This document shows, in pieces, positions 7,358 through 11,654 of a DNA stretch of 11,654 nt. The notes beneath the pieces are model-generated. The model worked only from the letters and a program-made list of their open reading frames with translations. It made no database searches and was not told the DNA's origin. Position 1 is the stretch's first letter; every line of letters starts with the position of its first letter. The position numbers and the translations under genes were made by a program. This DNA is from an uncultured Bacteroidota bacterium. Its GTDB lineage: Bacteria; Bacteroidota; Bacteroidia; Flavobacteriales; Flavobacteriaceae. The stretch is taken from the NCBI GenBank assembly GCA_903920835.1, contig CAIXNQ010000036.1:1-11654 (forward strand), read 5' to 3'.

Positions 7358-7831
7358 ATGAATATAAAACTAATTGCCATAGGGAAAACAGATGATTCGT
7401 CGTTGCAAACTTTGATAAATGAGTATTGCAAAAGGCTTTCGTTTTACATAAAATTTGAGATTGATATTATTCCGGATTTAAAAAATGCCAAAAATTTCTC
7501 TGAAAGTCAGCAGAAAGAAAAAGAAGGCGATTTGATTTTGTCAAAAATAGCTGCAACAGATTTTTTGATATTGCTGGACGAAAACGGAAAAACATTTTCG
7601 AGTGTTGAATTTGCTAACGAACTGCAAAAAAAGATGAACTCAGGAATTAAAACCCTCGTTTTTGTTATCGGTGGGCCTTACGGATTTAGCGATAGTGTTT
7701 ATAAAAAAGCACAAGGAAAAATTTCGCTTTCTAAGATGACATTCTCGCACCAAATGATTCGACTGTTTTTTGTAGAGCAAGTTTACAGGGGTTTTACAAT
7801 ACTTAAAAACGAGCCGTACCATCATCAATAA
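7358..7831 (+). CDS. rlmH: 23S rRNA (pseudouridine-1915-N3)-methyltransferase RlmH
   Basis: A 157-residue SPOUT-fold methyltransferase, the usual size for the family. RlmH uses S-adenosylmethionine to methylate N3 of pseudouridine 1915 in helix 69 of 23S rRNA on assembled ribosomes, acting as a homodimer. Diagnostic motifs are visible: the N-terminal MNIKLIAIGKT strand, LDENGKTFSS in the middle, IGGPYG at residues 104-109, and the C-terminal knot LSKMTFSHQMIRLFFVEQVYR ending in NEPYHH, which forms the cofactor and catalytic site. It lies 22 bases after tex on the same strand and is probably read from the tex promoter. No strong terminator follows; only an AT-only inverted repeat is seen at 7832-7862. 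ATG 7358 aligns with the family's normal start. Confidence 0.97.
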   Translation: MNIKLIAIGKTDDSSLQTLINEYCKRLSFYIKFEIDIIPDLKNAKNFSESQQKEKEGDLILSKIAATDFLILLDENGKTFSSVEFANELQKKMNSGIKTLVFVIGGPYGFSDSVYKKAQGKISLSKMTFSHQMIRLFFVEQVYRGFTILKNEPYHHQ

Positions 7832-7885
7832 TTTTTGAATTTGAATTTTTAAAAATCAAAAAAAGTGCGGCATGAAAACTTAACA

Positions 7886-7914
7886 TTGCCGTATGTGTTC
7901 AATTTGTATATTTG
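7886..7914 (+). promoter_or_regulatory. Promoter of pepT (Bacteroidota primary sigma type)
   Basis: TTG at 7886-7888 and TATATTTG at 7907-7914, separated by 18 bases, fit the TTG / TAnnTTTG consensus exactly. Transcription would start near 7920, leaving a leader of about 30 bases before ATG 7952. This argues that pepT is transcribed separately from tex-rlmH. Confidence 0.72.
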
Positions 7915-7951
7915 CTAACAATAAATTTACAATTAATTAACATTGGAAAAC

Positions 7952-9238
7952 ATGCAACATTTGATAGATCGATTTATAAGTTATGTAACCATCGACACGG
8001 AGTCTGATCCGAATTCTACTACCATCCCGAGCACAAAAAAACAATTGGTTTTAGCTAAATTATTAGTAAAAGAACTTAAAAACATAGGTTTAACAGAGGT
8101 TACTATTGACAAAAATGGTTACGTTATGGGAACTTTAGAGAGTAATTTAGACTATGAAGTTCCTACAATTGGGTTCATTTCTCATTATGACACTACGCCC
8201 GATTTTACTGGAAAAGATGTTCAGCCACAACTAATCAAAAACTATGATGGTGGTGATATTATGCTGAATGAAGAACAAAACATTGTGCTTTCGCCTTCCT
8301 ATTTCAAAGATTTGTTGCAATATAAAGGTCAAACTTTGATCACTACTAACGGACTGACGTTATTAGGAGCCGACGACAAAGCTGGACTAACAGAAATCGT
8401 TTCGGCGATGGAATTTTTGGTTGCCAATCCAGAAATAAAACACGGAAAAATTAGAGTTGGTTTTACTCCCGACGAAGAAATTGGGCGGGGTGCTGACGAA
8501 TTTGATGTTGCACTTTTTGGAGCTGAATGGGCTTATACGATGGATGGAAGTCAGATTGGCGAATTAGAATATGAGAATTTTAATGCGGCTGGTGCTAAAA
8601 TTACGTTCAAAGGAAAAAGCGTGCATCCGGGATATGCCAAAGGAAAAATGATCAACTCGATGTTGCTTGCTTCCGATTTTATTGCCGAATTGCCCAAAGA
8701 TGAAACGCCGCAAACCACTAAAGGTTATGAAGGATTTTATCATGTAACGCAACTTTCGGGAAGTATTGAAGCCACAACTTTAGAATTGATAATTCGAGAT
8801 CACGACAGAAAGAAATTTATTAACAGAAAAGAATTTATTCACAATCTCACAAAAAAAATCAATAAAAAATATGCCAAACAATTTGGTGAAGACATTGTAA
8901 TTACGGAAATCAAAGACCAATATTACAACATGCGAGAAAAAGTAGCTCCCGTGATGCACATTGTTGATTTGGCAGAAAAAGCTATGAAAGAATTGGGCAT
9001 AAAACCCTTAATAAAACCAATTCGAGGCGGCACCGATGGCTGTAGATTGTCGTATATGGGGCTTCCGTGTCCGAATATTTTTGCAGGTGGACATAATTTT
9101 CACGGAAAATATGAATATGTTCCTGTTGAAAGTATGCAAAAAGCAGTTGATGTGATTGTAAAAATTGCTGAGTTGACGGCTACGACCGATTTTTCGACCG
9201 AAAAAAGTAAAAAAAAGAAAGCTAAAAAAGGAAAGTAA
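7952..9238 (+). CDS. pepT: Peptidase T (tripeptide aminopeptidase, M20 family)
   Basis: A 428-residue cytoplasmic zinc aminopeptidase that removes the N-terminal residue of tripeptides in peptide catabolism. M20 motifs are all present: SHYDTTPD with H78 (metal) and D80, GADDKAG with D141 (bridging metal ligand), TPDEEIGRG with E175 (catalytic base) and E176 (ligand), MDGSQIGELEYENF with D198, and GGHNFHGKYEYVP with H381. They sit at, or one to two residues beyond, the E. coli PepT positions as I remember them. The lid/dimerisation motif KSVHPGYAKGKMIN is intact. ATG 7952 is preferred over the in-frame TTG at 7943, because the family begins with a short stretch before the L-I-x-R-F motif. The C-terminus adds a lysine-rich tail (KSKKKKAKKGK) not typical of the ~410-residue family. 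Own promoter upstream, strong terminator downstream. Confidence 0.97.
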   Translation: MQHLIDRFISYVTIDTESDPNSTTIPSTKKQLVLAKLLVKELKNIGLTEVTIDKNGYVMGTLESNLDYEVPTIGFISHYDTTPDFTGKDVQPQLIKNYDGGDIMLNEEQNIVLSPSYFKDLLQYKGQTLITTNGLTLLGADDKAGLTEIVSAMEFLVANPEIKHGKIRVGFTPDEEIGRGADEFDVALFGAEWAYTMDGSQIGELEYENFNAAGAKITFKGKSVHPGYAKGKMINSMLLASDFIAELPKDETPQTTKGYEGFYHVTQLSGSIEATTLELIIRDHDRKKFINRKEFIHNLTKKINKKYAKQFGEDIVITEIKDQYYNMREKVAPVMHIVDLAEKAMKELGIKPLIKPIRGGTDGCRLSYMGLPCPNIFAGGHNFHGKYEYVPVESMQKAVDVIVKIAELTATTDFSTEKSKKKKAKKGK

Positions 9239-9253
9239 AATCTTTAAACTAAT

Positions 9254-9285
9254 AAAAAAAGCCGTCAAATGAGACGGCTTTTTTT
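9254..9285. terminator. Bidirectional rho-independent terminator between pepT and the DUF4252 operon
   Basis: AAAAAAAGCCGTC (9254-9266) and GACGGCTTTTTTT (9273-9285) form a perfect 13-bp stem with the loop AAATGA. The T-run follows the GC core on both strands, so it can terminate pepT on the plus strand and the convergent minus-strand operon ending at 9303. Confidence 0.93.
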
Positions 9286-9302
9286 GTGAATGTTGCTATA
9301 GA

Positions 9303-9833
9303 CTAATTTTTAAATTGCTCTAACAATGGTTTTAGTTGTGCCATGTCAACATTGGCGGTTTTTAGAGATTCCATTATTGTTAGAATAGATGACGGACTCA
9401 TGTCTTTTCCTAGAATGCGAACGATTACAAACCCGAATTCTTCTTTTGAGCCATAGACCACAAATTCAGAAATGTGATCGTCTGGACCAACAAAACTAAT
9501 CATTGCGGCATCTTTTCCTGAGCCAAATTTCATCAGCTGTTGGTATTTTTCGTCTTTCAGAATCGTATTTACTTTGGTTCTTTCTGTGGCAAAAAGAGCT
9601 TTGTTTTTGTCATTAATTTTAAAAGCCAAAACGTTTACTTTTTCAAATGTTTGCATCGCCTTTATTTGGTCTGGAGTGAGTTTGGCTTTGTTCATATTTA
9701 ATATTGATGGCGAAATATCTAGCTGAACAAAGTTTTTGTTTTCGGCATTTTCGACATAATATTTTTCTAAACTTGGTTTGTTAGAACAACTAATAACCAA
9801 TAGACTTACGAGTGAAATTAGTACTTTTTTCAT
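9303..9833 (-). CDS. DUF4252 domain lipoprotein
   Basis: A 176-residue predicted lipoprotein. The N-terminus MKKVLISLVSLLVISC has a short hydrophobic signal and a lipobox-like V-I-S-C with the acylated cysteine at residue 16, so it should be anchored in the envelope. The remainder resembles DUF4252, a Bacteroidota family of unknown function often found near ECF sigma genes: a basic/hydrophobic first half, DDHISEFVVYGSKEEFGFVIVRILGKDM, then a short helical tail. It is the last gene of a four-gene minus-strand operon, beginning 4 bases after the preceding gene and ending before the terminator at 9254-9285. It shares the layout of its upstream neighbour (an F-V-x-x-D or V-K-V-x-V pattern followed by FxxYGS or LFMYID and IVRILG or IIMSLTGNF), so the pair are probably ancient paralogues. 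Molecular function unknown. Confidence 0.85.
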   Translation of the reverse strand: MKKVLISLVSLLVISCSNKPSLEKYYVENAENKNFVQLDISPSILNMNKAKLTPDQIKAMQTFEKVNVLAFKINDKNKALFATERTKVNTILKDEKYQQLMKFGSGKDAAMISFVGPDDHISEFVVYGSKEEFGFVIVRILGKDMSPSSILTIMESLKTANVDMAQLKPLLEQFKN

Positions 9834-9837
9834 TTTA

Positions 9838-10365
9838 CTATTTTTTTGTTTTAGAAGCTTTTTTCAACAAATCGCCGCCCGGCAAATTCATTTTGTTTGT
9901 GAGTGATGAAATTTCGTTGAGTTCAAAATTTCCAGTTAAAGACATGATTATGGTTTGGTTTTCTTTGCCATTTTCGTCGATGTACATAAAAAGTTCTTTA
10001 ATTGAGTCTGACGGACCCGATTTTACATAGATTTTTACGTTTCTTCCGCTGTCGGTTACTCGCATAAGTTCCTCTAAATTGGAAGTTTTTAAGTAACTAT
10101 CGGCGGTTTTTTTCATGTCAGCACCAATTTTATTACTGCTGGTTACAAACACTTTCAGGTTGTCAAGTTTTTTAATTAATTTGAAATACTGCAACGTTTC
10201 TTTGTCGGTGGCTTCGGTTTTTACTTTGCTCATTAGGTCAAACATTTTTTTGTTGACAATGATTGAAGTTACTTGTTCTTGACCGTCGAATTTGTCAAAA
10301 ACAGATTGTGCTGAGGTTAGATTTGATGTGAAAACAAATGCTAACAATAAGATTATTTTATTCAT
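9838..10365 (-). CDS. DUF4252 domain exported protein
   Basis: A 175-residue protein with a Sec signal peptide (MNKIILLLAFVFTSNLTSAQ, residues 1-20, cleavage likely after SAQ or at A-Q). There is no lipobox cysteine, so it is probably soluble in the periplasm or secreted. The mature part is lysine-rich and resembles DUF4252: LKVFVTSSN near the middle, then VKIYVK, ELFMYIDENGKENQTIIMSLTGNFELNEISSLT. DUF4252 has no established biochemical role. It lies 9 bases after the putative anti-sigma gene and 4 bases before the lipoprotein paralogue, so all are probably translated from one mRNA. The downstream lipoprotein gene is its likely partner, but no interaction is shown by the sequence. Confidence 0.85.
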   Translation of the reverse strand: MNKIILLLAFVFTSNLTSAQSVFDKFDGQEQVTSIIVNKKMFDLMSKVKTEATDKETLQYFKLIKKLDNLKVFVTSSNKIGADMKKTADSYLKTSNLEELMRVTDSGRNVKIYVKSGPSDSIKELFMYIDENGKENQTIIMSLTGNFELNEISSLTNKMNLPGGDLLKKASKTKK

Positions 10366-10374
10366 GATTATTTG

Positions 10375-10821
10375 TTATTTTTTAAAGATTAAGTTTTTTG
10401 AGTCTTGAAATTCATTGAGGTAAGAAACACTTTCGATGCCGACATTTACGTTTTTTGACAGTAATTGAAGCGCTTTTTGTGTTTCTTTGAACGCAACTTC
10501 GGGATTTTCAAAAGTTCCTAGGTCATTTGAAGCACTGTCGGTCGTGTTCGAGTAAATAATAGCACCTGTTCCTATCAAAATTGAGGCAGATGCTGCCACA
10601 GAAAGCCAAAACATTTTTGATTTTTTTGATTTTATTTTGAATTCTTTTTGGCTTTCTTCCAATCTTGATGTCGAAAAATAATTGAAAACGTTTTGGTATT
10701 GTTTCAAATGCTGCGCAACATCTGACGAACTAAAGTAGGCGCCTAACTCTTGTTCTTCATCAATACTGGTTTGCCCTTCAAAATATTTTTCTAAAAGTGT
10801 TTCTATTTTATTTAATTCCAT
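10375..10821 (-). CDS. Small single-pass membrane protein, probable anti-sigma factor
   Basis: A 148-residue protein. The start is set at the ATG at 10821 (MELNKIETLLEKYFEGQTS), which overlaps the end of the sigma gene by 14 bases, as in translationally coupled pairs; a longer reading from 10878 would overlap the sigma gene far more and lacks this pattern. Residues 1-69 are charged and predicted cytoplasmic, with LLEKYFEGQTSIDEEQELGAYF, a motif style common in Bacteroidota sigma-adjacent proteins. One transmembrane helix lies at about 70-91 (MFWLSVAASASILIGTG), and a periplasmic tail of about 57 residues follows. It has no zinc-binding HxxxCxxC anti-sigma motif and no clear FecR domain. The role as anti-sigma factor is inferred from position and topology only; a plain membrane accessory protein remains possible. 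Confidence 0.72.
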   Translation of the reverse strand: MELNKIETLLEKYFEGQTSIDEEQELGAYFSSSDVAQHLKQYQNVFNYFSTSRLEESQKEFKIKSKKSKMFWLSVAASASILIGTGAIIYSNTTDSASNDLGTFENPEVAFKETQKALQLLSKNVNVGIESVSYLNEFQDSKNLIFKK

Positions 10822-11317
10822 AATTATGGGTTTTTGAAATTTGTTCTCTAATTGTTTTTCGGGCTCTTGACAGCGCAACTCTAATTGCGGTTTCGTTCAT
10901 ATCGATCATTTTGGCGATTTCTTCATATTCAAAATGTTCCACGTCTCTAAGGTGAATAATGATTTGTTGCTGTTCTGGCAACTCTTTTATTATTCTTTCA
11001 ACCCAACTCAAGCTGTCAATGTCTTCTACTTTTTGGAGTAAACTGGCATCTCGGCTTCCGTAATCGCTGTGAACTAAAGATAAATTTGAAGCCCGTTTTG
11101 ATTTGAGTTGATCTAAACAAAAGTTTTTGGTCATTGTCATTGCCATTGCTTCTATACTTTTATATTGATTTAAGTCTTCTTTTTTATTCCATAGCTTGAT
11201 TAGAACTTCCTGCGAAGCATCTTCTGCTTCTTCAGTACTCACTAATAAACGTTTTGCAAGCCGAAAGACTTTGCTTTTGAATGGGTTTATTAGTTGTATA
11301 AATTCCAGTTGATTCAT
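10808..11317 (-). CDS. ECF RNA polymerase sigma factor (sigma-70 family)
   Basis: A 169-residue two-domain sigma factor of ECF size. Region 2 spans about residues 10-78 (VFRLAKRLLVSTEEAEDASQ, then VLIKLWNKK and FCLDQLKSKR), which binds the -10 element and core polymerase. Region 4 spans about 105-160 (ELPEQQQIIIHLRDVEHFEYEEIAKMI, then ETAIRVALSRARKTIREQI), a helix-turn-helix for the -35 element. There is no region 1.1 or 3. It is the first gene of a minus-strand operon with the probable anti-sigma factor and two DUF4252 proteins, and an ECF-like promoter sits 26 to 52 bases upstream, which suggests autoregulation. The exact ECF subgroup and the inducing signal cannot be read from the sequence. 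The start at 11317 gives a normal N-terminus (MNQLEFIQLINPFKSKVFRL). Confidence 0.95.
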   Translation of the reverse strand: MNQLEFIQLINPFKSKVFRLAKRLLVSTEEAEDASQEVLIKLWNKKEDLNQYKSIEAMAMTMTKNFCLDQLKSKRASNLSLVHSDYGSRDASLLQKVEDIDSLSWVERIIKELPEQQQIIIHLRDVEHFEYEEIAKMIDMNETAIRVALSRARKTIREQISKTHNYGIK

Positions 11318-11343
11318 TGTTTAATGCTGCTAACTTTAATCAA

Positions 11344-11369
11344 GACGAGCTATTATTTTGTTTGTTACA
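11344..11369 (-). promoter_or_regulatory. ECF-type promoter of the sigma/DUF4252 operon (probable autoregulation)
   Basis: On the minus strand, TGTAAC (11369-11364) is followed after 16 bases by CGTC (11347-11344). This is the general ECF promoter architecture: an AAC-containing -35 and a CGT-containing -10. Transcription would start near 11338, about 20 bases before the sigma start codon. No good TAnnTTTG box is seen here; the closest is TATATTTC, one mismatch, with poor -33 spacing. Confidence 0.6.
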
Positions 11370-11416
11370 GGAAATATAGATAAAATACAAAAATTTTAAT
11401 ATCCCTAAATATCAAA

Positions 11417-11447
11417 AAAAGCAATTCCTAATACTTGAACTGCTTTT
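11417..11447 (-). terminator. Rho-independent terminator, minus-strand orientation
   Basis: AAAAGCAATTC (11417-11427) pairs with GAACTGCTTTT (11437-11447), with one A-C mismatch and a 9-base loop. Read on the minus strand the hairpin is followed by a run of seven T, so it most likely ends a minus-strand transcript coming from right of the window and insulates the sigma operon. Confidence 0.65.
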
Positions 11448-11509
11448 GTATTTGTTGATTGAATTGCTAATTTATAATTTTTCCTATTGAACAACTTTTT
11501 TTTTAGATT

Positions 11510-11545
11510 AAAAATACCGCAAATTCGCAAATTATAATTTTAATA
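11510..11545. repeat. 36-bp direct repeat, copy 1 (contains CGCAAATT twice)
   Basis: Begins AAAAATACCGCAAATTCGC and contains the 8-base unit CGCAAATT in tandem. It matches 11619-11654 at an offset of 109 with one mismatch (ATTATAATTT against ATTATTATTT). Confidence 0.88.
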
Positions 11546-11555
11546 TTCTGATTTC

Positions 11556-11608
11556 AATTCGTGCATTCGTGGCGATTTCTTTTTTTTTTCGCCACTATTT
11601 CACGAATT
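11556..11608. repeat. Long two-stem hairpin between the 36-bp repeats
   Basis: AATTCGTG (11556-11563) is the perfect complement of CACGAATT (11601-11608), and TGGCGA (11570-11575) of TCGCCA (11589-11594). A symmetrical 6-by-6 internal loop separates the two stems, and the apical loop (11576-11588) is almost all T. No coding potential. The arm motif is related in letter content to the CGCAAATT units in the flanking direct repeats. Confidence 0.8.
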
Positions 11609-11618
11609 TGTTTTGTAA

Positions 11619-11654
11619 AAAAATACCGCAAATTCGCAAATTATTATTTTAATA
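11619..11654. repeat. 36-bp direct repeat, copy 2 (reaches window end)
   Basis: Second copy of the 11510-11545 repeat, one mismatch. The match is still running at the last base of the window, so the true repeat may be longer. Confidence 0.85.

Larger units (their letters stand above)
11318..11654. other. Non-coding right flank
   Basis: About 337 bases with no supportable gene on either strand. From left to right it holds the leader and ECF-like promoter of the sigma operon, a minus-strand terminator, an AT-rich spacer (about 11448-11509), and then a composite repeat element that runs to the window end. All but the spacer are listed separately. Confidence 0.7.

Noticed and set aside
7832..7862. 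Possible terminator after rlmH (TTTTTGA with TCAAAAA)
   Set aside because: Stem is almost only A-T pairs with a long loop and no GC core; too weak to call in AT-rich DNA.
7943..7951. TTG start for pepT three codons upstream of ATG 7952
   Set aside because: ATG 7952 matches the family N-terminus and metal ligand H78 falls at the usual position with that numbering.
9812..10030. Plus-strand open frame of 72 codons
   Set aside because: Antisense shadow across the junction of the two DUF4252 genes, no domain or signal of its own.
10822..10878. Longer start of the putative anti-sigma gene at 10878
   Set aside because: Would overlap the sigma gene by 71 bases; the ATG at 10821 with a 14-base overlap is the typical coupled arrangement and gives a family-like N-terminus.
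11510..11654. CRISPR array
   Set aside because: Only two repeat copies with a hairpin-containing 73-base interval, AT-rich, and no cas gene in the window.

Overview
The window looks like a chromosomal piece of a Flavobacterium-type bacterium (Bacteroidota, Flavobacteriaceae). The DNA is AT-rich. The secreted proteins carry a type IX secretion (T9SS) C-terminal sorting domain. Two promoters match the Bacteroidota pattern (TTG-like -33 box, TAnnTTTG -7 box), and starts lack strong Shine-Dalgarno sequences. Genus assignment is inference from these features and from gene families.

Layout. Bases 1-173 hold the last codons of a truncated gene, its terminator and a short heptamer array. The same 173 bp recurs at 4902-5074 with 8 mismatches and no indel, so the truncated gene is probably a paralogue of the complete gene that follows. 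Bases 174-513 are non-coding. Bases 514-4956 encode a 1480-residue secreted modular protein: signal peptide, two DUF3494 (ice-binding-like) domains, Ig-like and PKD-like domains, three unnamed ~98-residue repeats and a T9SS type A sorting domain. Next comes a housekeeping block: tex (transcription accessory RNA-binding protein) and rlmH (23S rRNA pseudouridine-1915 methyltransferase) as a likely operon, then pepT (tripeptidase) with its own clear promoter and a bidirectional terminator at 9254-9285.

The right third is a tight minus-strand operon, read 11317 to 9303: ECF sigma factor, a small single-pass membrane protein that is probably its anti-sigma factor (14-nt overlap), and two DUF4252 envelope proteins (one with a signal peptide, one lipoprotein). 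An ECF-type promoter (TGTAAC, 16-nt spacer, CGTC) lies just upstream of the sigma gene, which suggests autoregulation. The last ~240 bases hold a minus-strand terminator and a composite non-coding repeat (36-bp direct repeats flanking a long hairpin) that runs off the window.

The features most worth following up are the duplicated DUF3494/T9SS locus, the autoregulated sigma/DUF4252 module and the composite repeat at the right edge. None is clearly an undescribed system. Domain names come from recognition by eye, not from a search.
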